Below are positions 1 through 5,461 of a stretch of 5,785 nucleotides of DNA, one piece after another. The position numbers and the translations under genes are program-made. The notes under the pieces are model-generated. The model did not search any database. It saw only the letters and a program-made list of their open reading frames with translations, and had not been told where the DNA came from. The stretch spans positions 1-5,785 of the forward strand of contig CAAGLV010000153.1 in assembly GCA_900770875.1 (NCBI GenBank). Direction: 5' to 3'. Origin of the DNA: Flavobacteriales bacterium. Its GTDB lineage: Bacteria; Bacteroidota; Bacteroidia; Flavobacteriales; Weeksellaceae. The first letter of the stretch is position 1. Every line of letters starts with the position of its first letter.

Positions 1-29
1 TCTTTCCCTACACGACGCTCTTCCGATCT
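1..29 (+). other. Illumina TruSeq adapter remnant (artefact)
   Basis: The first 29 bases match the 3' portion of the Illumina TruSeq universal / read-1 primer, ending in the characteristic CGCTCTTCCGATCT. This is library adapter left on the end of an assembled contig, not genomic sequence. Genomic sequence begins at about base 30. The base composition changes sharply there, from mixed to strongly AT-rich. Confidence 0.97.
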
Positions 30-330
30 TCTATTTTCATAACGTAGTAGAATAATTTTTTTCTAATTTAAGGAATGATTTTACAATTGCAATAGAATAA
101 TTTTATTATTTAAACAAATATCATAGAATTTTTTACTAAATCAAGACTAAAAAATAATAAATAATTAGAAATCTAGCAAAACCTGTTTCTAGACAAGCGA
201 ATTATTTTCTAAAAAAACTCAAATAACGGTATAAATTTTTGTCTACTGTCTTAATAGAGAATTATAACTTTTTATTTTACTAAATAAAATATTTCTAATT
301 CAAAAATTTTTAGAATCAAATTTGACCTTG
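30..330. other. AT-rich intergenic region with no gene
   Basis: No convincing coding frame is visible on either strand. Visible structure includes a 12-base direct repeat TAGAATAATTTT at 48-59 and 93-104, and a block at about 71-119 that resembles the core of the riboswitch further downstream (separate entry). There is an imperfect hairpin at 172-193 (arms TCTAG/CTAGA with an inner AAA/TTT) and a weak all-AT inverted repeat at 273-291. No tRNA, terminator with a clear T-run, or strong promoter was recognised here. The gene upstream of metK is lost because the contig ends. Confidence 0.7.
71..119 (+). ncRNA. Possible decayed SAM-II-like aptamer copy
   Basis: Three blocks match the intact aptamer at 351-400 in the same order. 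AGGAATGATTT (71-81) equals 352-362. ATTGCAA (86-92) equals 368-374. TTAAACAAAT (110-119) equals 380-389. The copy differs in ways that should inactivate it: the CCTC arm of stem P1 is gone, the terminal GCTAAA of the conserved loop is replaced, and about 12 extra bases sit between blocks two and three. The matches cover the conserved loop segments and not the stems, so this is either a degenerate duplicate or a remnant of a former tandem switch. Chance similarity in AT-rich DNA cannot be fully excluded, but three collinear blocks make it unlikely. Confidence 0.45.
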
Positions 331-338
331 TATATTTG
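331..338 (+). promoter_or_regulatory. Promoter -7 element for metK leader
   Basis: TATATTTG exactly fits the Bacteroidota -7 consensus TAnnTTTG. No good TTTG -33 element lies at the usual distance; the region around 304-312 is T-rich only. Transcription from here would start at roughly 344-346, a few bases before the riboswitch aptamer and about 115 bases before the metK ATG, which fits a riboswitch leader. Confidence 0.6.
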
Positions 339-350
339 TCCCATTATAGA

Positions 351-400
351 GAGGAATGATTTGACTGATTGCAACCTCATTAAACAAATGCTAAACCAGG
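351..400 (+). promoter_or_regulatory. SAM-II riboswitch aptamer in metK leader
   Basis: The segment has the SAM-II (metA motif) organisation, a compact H-type pseudoknot. Stem P1 is GAGG (351-354) with CCTC (375-378). The first loop carries the conserved TGATTT and ATTGCAA blocks, and the A-rich third loop ends in AAATGCTAAA (386-395). P2 can form between CTG (365-367) and CAG (397-399), the expected place directly after GCTAAA. A longer alternative pairs GACTGA (363-368) with TCAGTT (406-411), with one G-U pair. SAM-II switches are known mainly from Alphaproteobacteria and also Bacteroidota, where they control methionine and SAM genes. Position before metK, whose product is SAM, supports the assignment. 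The call rests on recalled consensus, not a covariance-model score. Confidence 0.82.
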
Positions 401-421
401 AAACCTCAGTTAGGCATTTTT
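387..421 (+). terminator. Intrinsic-terminator-like hairpin overlapping aptamer
   Basis: AATGC (387-391) pairs with GCATT (414-418). TAA (392-394) pairs with TTA (410-412), C396 with G409, and AGG (398-400) with CCT (404-406), with an AAA loop. Single-base bulges and a small internal loop interrupt the stem. A run of five T (417-421) follows. The left arm uses the conserved AATGCTAA of the aptamer and the right arm overlaps the longer P2 partner, so this hairpin and the SAM-bound pseudoknot should be mutually exclusive. It is probably the expression platform of the switch. Confidence 0.55.
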
Positions 422-459
422 CTTCTATATTATTCTTTTAAATTTAAAATAATTAAAAA

Positions 460-1719
460 ATGTCATATTTATTTACATCAGAATCTGTATCTGAGGGACA
501 TCCAGATAAAATTGCAGACCAAATTTCGGATGCATTATTAGATAACTTCATTGCTTTCGACCCAAAAAGTAAAGTAGCTTGCGAAACTTTAGTAACTACA
601 GGACAAGTTGTTTTAGCTGGTGAAGTTAAATCTACAGCTTATATCGATTTACAAAAAGTTGCAAGAGATACTATTAGCGAAATTGGTTACACAAAAAGTG
701 AATACATGTTCGATTCTAACTCTTGTGGTATTTTATCAGCAATTCACGAGCAATCTCCAGATATCAATCAAGGTGTAGATCGTTCTTCTGAGGAAGAACA
801 AGGAGCTGGTGACCAAGGTATGATGTTTGGTTACGCTACAAACGAAACAGAAAACTATATGCCTTTAGCATTAGATTTATCTCACCGTTTATTAAAAGAA
901 TTAGCAAATATTCGTAAAAACGAAATCGAGTTATTACCTTATTTACGTCCTGATGCAAAATCTCAGGTAACTATAGAATATGATGATAACAACAATCCTG
1001 TGCGTATCGATACAATCGTAATCTCTACACAACACGATGATTTTGCAAACGAGCAAGCAATGCAAGATAAAATCAAAAACGATATTATCAACATTTTAAT
1101 TCCTCGTGTTAAAGCAGAATTACCTTCTCATATCCGCGATTTATTTAACGACGATATTACATATCACATTAATCCAACAGGAAAATTCGTTATTGGAGGA
1201 CCTCACGGAGATACAGGATTAACAGGTCGTAAAATTATTGTAGATACTTACGGTGGTAAAGGTGCACACGGAGGTGGTGCTTTCTCAGGAAAAGATCCAT
1301 CTAAAGTAGACCGTTCTGCAGCTTATGCAGCTCGTCATATTGCTAAAAACTTAGTTGCTGCTGGTGTTGCCGACGAAATTTTAGTTCAGGTTTCTTATGC
1401 AATTGGTGTAGTTGCTCCTGTTTCTTTATTAGTTGATACAAAAGGAACTGCTAAAGTTAATTTAACAGATGGTGAAATTTCTAAAATTGTTTCTGAAATT
1501 TTTGATATGCGTCCTTACGCGATCGAAACTCGTTTAAAATTAAGAAATCCTATTTATAAAGAAACTGCTTCTTACGGACACTTAGGACGTCAGCCAGAAA
1601 TTGTAACGAAAAAATTTGTTTCTGCTAACGGATTAGATACAAAAGAAGTTGAAGTAGAATTATTTACTTGGGAAAAACTAGATTACATCGATCAAGTTAA
1701 AAAAGCATTTAATATTTAA
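460..1719 (+). CDS. metK: S-adenosylmethionine synthetase
   Basis: Methionine adenosyltransferase makes S-adenosylmethionine from methionine and ATP, releasing phosphate and pyrophosphate. It is cytosolic and usually a tetramer, with Mg2+ and K+ needed. The 419-residue protein shows the family motifs throughout: SEGHPDK (11-17, with the ATP-contacting His14), GAGDQGMMFGY (115-125, first MAT signature), GGPHGDTGLTGRK (246-258) and the phosphate-binding GGGAFSGKD (271-279, second signature). It is longer than the E. coli enzyme (384 residues), which I recall as usual for Bacteroidota. The ATG at 460 lies just before the conserved N-terminus and has only an A-rich stretch upstream, no Shine-Dalgarno. 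It is a single-gene unit between a riboswitch leader and a strong terminator. Codon use (TTA, CGT favoured) suggests high expression. No key residue is missing. Confidence 0.98.
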   Translation: MSYLFTSESVSEGHPDKIADQISDALLDNFIAFDPKSKVACETLVTTGQVVLAGEVKSTAYIDLQKVARDTISEIGYTKSEYMFDSNSCGILSAIHEQSPDINQGVDRSSEEEQGAGDQGMMFGYATNETENYMPLALDLSHRLLKELANIRKNEIELLPYLRPDAKSQVTIEYDDNNNPVRIDTIVISTQHDDFANEQAMQDKIKNDIINILIPRVKAELPSHIRDLFNDDITYHINPTGKFVIGGPHGDTGLTGRKIIVDTYGGKGAHGGGAFSGKDPSKVDRSAAYAARHIAKNLVAAGVADEILVQVSYAIGVVAPVSLLVDTKGTAKVNLTDGEISKIVSEIFDMRPYAIETRLKLRNPIYKETASYGHLGRQPEIVTKKFVSANGLDTKEVEVELFTWEKLDYIDQVKKAFNI

Positions 1720-1733
1720 TATTCTTCATAAGA

Positions 1734-1763
1734 AAAGCTCGGCAAATGCCGAGCTTTCTTTTT
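1734..1763 (+). terminator. Intrinsic terminator after metK
   Basis: A perfect 10-base-pair stem, AAAGCTCGGC (1734-1743) with GCCGAGCTTT (1748-1757), closes an AAAT loop and is followed by CTTTTT. It begins 15 bases after the metK stop. It is GC-rich for this genome and is the strongest terminator in the window. Confidence 0.93.
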
Positions 1764-1780
1764 CTAAATTAACTTACTAA

Positions 1781-1796
1781 TGCTTTTATAAAAGCA
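1781..1796. repeat. 16-base perfect palindrome
   Basis: TGCTTTTATAAAAGCA is a perfect palindrome in the metK-fabG intergenic region. It has no T-run and no adjoining gene end, so it does not look like another terminator. It could be a protein-binding site or a chance AT palindrome. Confidence 0.6.
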
Positions 1797-1805
1797 AAAA
1801 CAATA

Positions 1806-1827
1806 TTGCATAACCTACATTATGCAA
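1806..1827. repeat. Inverted repeat, 8-base arms, 6-base spacer
   Basis: TTGCATAA (1806-1813) and TTATGCAA (1820-1827) are perfect inverted arms around CCTACA. The position about 75 bases upstream of the fabG promoter element and the lack of a T-run suggest a dimeric regulator site more than a terminator. No regulator can be named. Confidence 0.6.
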
Positions 1828-1899
1828 CTACTGTACCATCTTACAACTAAACAATATAAAATTTAAAGTTTAACTTTTTTAACACTTATATTTTTATTG

Positions 1900-1907
1900 T
1901 ACTTTTG
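1900..1907 (+). promoter_or_regulatory. Promoter -7 element for fabG
   Basis: TACTTTTG fits TAnnTTTG exactly and lies 24 bases before the fabG ATG at 1932, giving a short leader. No clear TTTG -33 box is visible; the expected place is T-rich. A small inverted repeat AAAGTT-T-AACTTT (1865-1877) lies just upstream. Confidence 0.55.
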
Positions 1908-1931
1908 ATCCACTTTAAAAGATCTAATTAT

Positions 1932-2675
1932 ATGAACTTATTACAAGGAAAAACCGCAATTATTACTGGTGCAACGCGAGGAATTGGCAAAAGCATTGCA
2001 GAAATTTTTGCAAAAAATGGTGCTAATGTAGCATTTACTTACGCTTCTTCGGTAGAAAAAGCACAAGCCTTAGAAGCAGAACTAGCTCAATATGGAAAAG
2101 TAAAAGGATATCAATCTGACGCTTCTGATTTTGATGCAGCTCAAAAATTAGTTGAAGATGTTATCGCAGAATTCGGACAAATTGATATTGTTATTAATAA
2201 CGCAGGAATCACAAAAGATGGATTATTAATGAGAATGTCTGCTGATGATTTCGAAAAAGTAATTCAAACAAACTTAAATTCAGCTTTCAATTTAACTAAA
2301 GCTGTAATTAAGCCAATGATGAAGCAACGATCTGGATCGATTATTAATATGTCGTCTATCGTTGGAATTAAAGGAAATGCTGGACAAGCAAACTACGCTG
2401 CATCTAAAGCAGGTTTAATTGGTTTTACTAAATCTGTTGCTTTAGAATTAGGTTCGCGCAACATTCGTTGTAATGCAATTGCTCCTGGATTTATCGAAAC
2501 TGAAATGACAGAAGTTTTAGACCCTAAAGTTGTTGAAGAATGGAGAGCTGGTATTCCATTAAAACGTGGTGGACAACCAGAAGACGTAGCAAACGCATGT
2601 TTATATTTAGCATCAGATTTATCGAGCTATGTAACAGGACAAGTTTTAAGTGTTGATGGTGGAATGCACACATAA
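1932..2675 (+). CDS. fabG: 3-oxoacyl-[acyl-carrier-protein] reductase
   Basis: FabG reduces 3-oxoacyl-ACP to 3-hydroxyacyl-ACP with NADPH, the first reduction in each fatty acid elongation cycle, in the cytosol. The 247-residue protein is a full-length classical short-chain dehydrogenase. It has TGATRGIG (12-19, nucleotide-binding), NNAG (89-92), and the catalytic tetrad N114, S142, Y155 and K159 in the YAASK context. PG (185-186) and C-terminal VDGG (241-244) are also present. The frame stays open nine codons upstream to a TTG at 1905, but I chose the ATG at 1932. It gives the standard N-terminus (MNLLQGKTAIITGA), and the TTG lies inside the promoter element. The gene is monocistronic, between its own promoter and a terminator. 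Many SDR enzymes resemble FabG, but the motif set and length fit FabG best. Confidence 0.92.
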   Translation: MNLLQGKTAIITGATRGIGKSIAEIFAKNGANVAFTYASSVEKAQALEAELAQYGKVKGYQSDASDFDAAQKLVEDVIAEFGQIDIVINNAGITKDGLLMRMSADDFEKVIQTNLNSAFNLTKAVIKPMMKQRSGSIINMSSIVGIKGNAGQANYAASKAGLIGFTKSVALELGSRNIRCNAIAPGFIETEMTEVLDPKVVEEWRAGIPLKRGGQPEDVANACLYLASDLSSYVTGQVLSVDGGMHT

Positions 2676-2701
2676 TTCTTAAAAATATCATATCCTATAA
2701 C

Positions 2702-2740
2702 AAGGTTTTGTTTAGTACATTTGCTAATCAAAACCTTTTT
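2702..2740 (+). terminator. Terminator after fabG
   Basis: AAGGTTTTG (2702-2710) pairs with CAAAACCTT (2729-2737), and inside it TTAG (2712-2715) pairs with CTAA (2724-2727). The T-run is 2736-2740. The hairpin starts 27 bases after the fabG stop. The apical loop contains a promoter-like element (next entry). Confidence 0.75.
2716..2723 (+). promoter_or_regulatory. Candidate promoter -7 element for menD
   Basis: TACATTTG matches TAnnTTTG exactly and lies 38 bases before the menD TTG start, the right distance for its promoter. It falls in the loop of the fabG terminator. No good -33 element is seen, so support is moderate. Confidence 0.5.
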
Positions 2741-2760
2741 CATTTTAAAGAATTTTTACC

Positions 2761-4431
2761 TTGAGAAAAATATCAAAAAAACTGAACGTACAATTAATCG
2801 CCGAAACCTTATTAGCTTTCGGCATAAATCATATTGTACTTTCTCCAGGATCGCGAAATGGTGCATTAACCATGCAATTTGTAAACGATAAACGATTTAA
2901 AACATATAGCGTTGTAGACGAACGTTCGGCCGGATTTGTTGCCTTAGGAATGGCTCAACAATTACAAAAACCTGTTGTTGTATGTTGCACATCGGGTTCG
3001 GCAACGGCTAACTACTACCCTGCTGTTACAGAAGCTTTTTATCAAAATGTACCTTTAGTTGTTTTATCGGCCGATCGTCCCGAACATTTGGTTGATAATT
3101 TTGATGGGCAAACGATACGACAAAAAGATATTTTCGAGAAACATAGCGTACACAACATACAATTATCCGAAAGCGAAGAAACCGACGATTTAACACGCAA
3201 TATGCTTTTAACAAAATACGCATTAATTGATTGCGTAAATAAATCGGCTCCAATCCATATCAATATGCCATTTTCGGAACCATTGTACGAATATGTTACC
3301 GAACCTGATATTGTTATTGACAACATTACAATAGACGAAAAAGTTTATCCCGAAATTGATGTGTTTGATTATATGCGAAAATGGAATGCAGCTTCTAAAA
3401 AATTAGTTTTGGTAGGAATGCATCATCCAAATCAGCAGTTTAATCAATTGATAGAACAATTAGCCAACGACGATTCGGTTGTTGTTTTACACGAGGTTAC
3501 ATCAAACATTCATCATCCAAGATTTATCAATAAAATCGATCAAGTTATTTTTCCGTATCCCGAAGAAGAATTACAAGAATTAAAACCAGAAATTTTATTA
3601 ACGATCGGACAAAATATTGTTTCGAAAAAAGTAAAACGCTTTATCCGCGAACATCAGCCCGAACAACATTGGCATTTAGATGAATATTGGCAACCCGATA
3701 CTTTTCAGTGTTTAACAGATAAAATTGAAACGAAGCCCGAATTGTTTTTAGAGCAATTTGTTAATTTTATTAATCCAAAAGAATCTAATTATTTCGAGAA
3801 ATGGAATTCGATCAGAATTAATAACGAAGCCAAACATCAGGAATATATTAAGATGATTCCATTTTCTGACTTAAAAGTTTTTGATTCGATTATTCGCAAT
3901 TATCCCGAAAATTGGCAAATACAATATGGTAATTCGTCTGTAATTCGTTACGGATTATTATTTAATCATAACGCTACAAATCCTGTATTTTGCAACAGAG
4001 GGACAAGCGGAATTGATGGTTCTACTTCTACAGCTATTGGTGCTTGTATTGCTACGGGCGAAAATACGGTGATGATTACTGGCGATATTTCGTTCCTTTA
4101 CGATTCTAATGCTTTATGGAATGTAAATATGCCTAAAAACTTCAGAATTATTTTGATTAATAATGGCGGTGGAAATATTTTTAAATTTATTCCAGGTCCT
4201 TCAGGAACTGATGTGGTTGAAGATTATTTTGAAACTAAACATCATTTTACGGCCGAACATTTAGCCAAAATGTTTGATTTTGAACATCAAATAGTTTCTA
4301 ATTTAAGCGATTTAGAAGATGCTTACGCCGATTTTTATGCCGAAAGTAATCGTCCTAAAATCTTAGAAATTGATACCAAAAACGCTGCAAACGATAGTAT
4401 TTTAAAAGGATATTTTACAAGTATTAAATAA
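2761..4431 (+). CDS. menD: SEPHCHC synthase (menaquinone biosynthesis)
   Basis: MenD is a thiamine-diphosphate enzyme. It adds the succinic semialdehyde unit from decarboxylated 2-oxoglutarate to isochorismate, the first committed step to menaquinone, the usual respiratory quinone of Bacteroidota. The 556-residue length is normal. Visible motifs: SPGSRN (28-33, isochorismate pocket), DERSAGF with the cofactor-activating Glu54, TSGSATANYYPAV (77-89), SADRP (103-107), NRGTSGIDGSTST (412-424), and the ThDP/Mg region GD (441-442) to NNGGGNIF (467-474). The start appears to be TTG at 2761. An in-frame stop lies at 2746-2748, the first ATG (codon 39) would delete SPGSRN, and the only other upstream option is an unlikely ATT at 2752. 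No other men gene is in view. Codon use is more mixed than in metK (more CGA and GGC), consistent with lower expression. Confidence 0.95.
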   Translation: MRKISKKLNVQLIAETLLAFGINHIVLSPGSRNGALTMQFVNDKRFKTYSVVDERSAGFVALGMAQQLQKPVVVCCTSGSATANYYPAVTEAFYQNVPLVVLSADRPEHLVDNFDGQTIRQKDIFEKHSVHNIQLSESEETDDLTRNMLLTKYALIDCVNKSAPIHINMPFSEPLYEYVTEPDIVIDNITIDEKVYPEIDVFDYMRKWNAASKKLVLVGMHHPNQQFNQLIEQLANDDSVVVLHEVTSNIHHPRFINKIDQVIFPYPEEELQELKPEILLTIGQNIVSKKVKRFIREHQPEQHWHLDEYWQPDTFQCLTDKIETKPELFLEQFVNFINPKESNYFEKWNSIRINNEAKHQEYIKMIPFSDLKVFDSIIRNYPENWQIQYGNSSVIRYGLLFNHNATNPVFCNRGTSGIDGSTSTAIGACIATGENTVMITGDISFLYDSNALWNVNMPKNFRIILINNGGGNIFKFIPGPSGTDVVEDYFETKHHFTAEHLAKMFDFEHQIVSNLSDLEDAYADFYAESNRPKILEIDTKNAANDSILKGYFTSIK

Positions 4432-4433
4432 CA

Positions 4434-4463
4434 AAAAAAGCGATCAAATTAGATCGCTTTTTT
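4434..4463. terminator. Bidirectional terminator between convergent genes
   Basis: AAAAAAGCGATC (4434-4445) pairs with GATCGCTTTTTT (4452-4463) around an AAATTA loop, 12 base pairs in all. It has a T-run on either strand, so it can serve both menD (plus) and the metallopeptidase gene (minus). The minus-strand stop codon (4462-4464) lies inside its arm. Confidence 0.93.
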
Positions 4464-5367
4464 ATTTGTATAAATCTAATATTTTACTTTCATACAAAAC
4501 ATCAATTGGTTTCTTCTCATAAATAGCTTTCCACGCATCTTCTCCGTTTTGTTTTACATATTCTTCTACAATTCTAAAACCTAAATAATAAGCAATTCCA
4601 CCAGGCAATTTTTCATTAATTTTATAATTTCTAGACGCTAGTTTATCAGCTAATTTTTCGTCATGTGAATTATAATAATGAGATAGAAAATCAATTAAAA
4701 TCTTATCATTTGTTTCGCAGACTTTAAATTCATCCTCCGTATAATATAATTCTTTTGCTTTCGAATTTTTCTTTTGATGGAAAATATAATTAATATAAGA
4801 AGCAAATCCTTCATCTAAAATCCGATTCAAAACAACATCATCCGATTGGTTAATTTCATTATAATAAATTTGATGATTTAATTCGTGTGGATAAACAAAA
4901 ATTATTGAATCATTCGATACATTATTCTTATTTGCTAAATCAATTAACATCTCACCAGAGCCTAAACCTCCTAAATTTGTCCACGCTGGTCCGTAAAAAA
5001 TATACCATTTACCTTGTGGTCTTTTACCTGTAAATAAAAACATTTCTTTTTCATAAATTTTAAGCTGATTTGCTAAAATTTTAGAATTGACATTTTTATT
5101 AGATTCCCACTTTATCAAATCATCTAAGTTTTTAGAATTAACCCAATTCAAAAAATCAGCTGAATTCCCTACGTAACCCTTCCACATCTCCTCATAAGGA
5201 ACATAGATTCTATCCATAAGATTTACTGTATCTATTTTATTATTATAGTATTTCTTTAGATATTTTAATTCTTTCGAACCTAAATCTATAATTTCTAATT
5301 CATTTGTCTGAGCAAATAATGAACTTGAAATAAAAATAGATATAAATATATATTTCATTATTTTCAT
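4462..5367 (-). CDS. Exported putative zinc metallopeptidase (DUF2268-like)
   Basis: The protein has 301 residues. The N-terminus is a signal peptide: Lys at 2 and 5, a hydrophobic run 6-18, and a likely signal peptidase I site after A19 in SLFA-Q. There is no lipobox Cys, so a periplasmic or secreted protein is expected. HELNH (161-165) is an HExxH zinc motif, and DEGFASY (185-191) could supply a third ligand, Glu186, 21 residues later, as in gluzincins. The C-terminal GGIAYYLGFRIVEEY (256-270) followed by a short helix resembles the DUF2268/YjaZ-like predicted Zn proteases. Family membership is my inference from these motifs; substrate and role are unknown. The start at 5367 is chosen, but Met4 (5358) would serve equally. 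The gene is monocistronic, convergent with menD, rich in Lys, Asn and Ile and more AT-rich than its neighbours, which hints at an accessory gene. Confidence 0.72.
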   Translation of the reverse strand: MKIMKYIFISIFISSSLFAQTNELEIIDLGSKELKYLKKYYNNKIDTVNLMDRIYVPYEEMWKGYVGNSADFLNWVNSKNLDDLIKWESNKNVNSKILANQLKIYEKEMFLFTGKRPQGKWYIFYGPAWTNLGGLGSGEMLIDLANKNNVSNDSIIFVYPHELNHQIYYNEINQSDDVVLNRILDEGFASYINYIFHQKKNSKAKELYYTEDEFKVCETNDKILIDFLSHYYNSHDEKLADKLASRNYKINEKLPGGIAYYLGFRIVEEYVKQNGEDAWKAIYEKKPIDVLYESKILDLYK

Positions 5368-5411
5368 AAAACAATAACAACAAATTCGTAGTTGTATTGT
5401 AATTTAAAACA

Positions 5412-5441
5412 AAAAAGCTTTACCAATTGGTAAAGCTTTTT
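5412..5441. terminator. Palindromic terminator after efp
   Basis: The 30 bases form a perfect palindrome: 13-base arms AAAAAGCTTTACC and GGTAAAGCTTTTT around AATT. On the minus strand it follows the efp stop by 20 bases and ends in a T-run, so it terminates efp before the peptidase gene. Its symmetry would allow function on either strand. Confidence 0.88.
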
Positions 5442-5461
5442 AAAATATTATTTAAGTAAAA

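Noticed and set aside
273..291. TATTTT/AAAATA inverted repeat as a terminator
   Set aside because: The stem is all AT with six pairs and lacks a proper T-run; such repeats are expected by chance in this composition.
321..324. TTTG as the -33 box of the metK promoter
   Set aside because: Only six bases separate it from the TATATTTG element, far too close for a -33/-7 pair.
1905..1931. Nine-codon upstream extension of fabG from a TTG start
   Set aside because: The TTG is part of the TACTTTTG promoter element, and the ATG at 1932 gives the normal FabG N-terminus.
3026..3326. Two minus-strand open frames of 75 and 94 codons inside menD
   Set aside because: They overlap the well-supported menD frame, resemble no known family, and have no promoter or terminator of their own.
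5378..5392. TACGAATTTG on the minus strand as a promoter for the peptidase gene
   Set aside because: The gap between TA and TTTG is four bases, not two, so it does not fit TAnnTTTG; no better promoter is seen.
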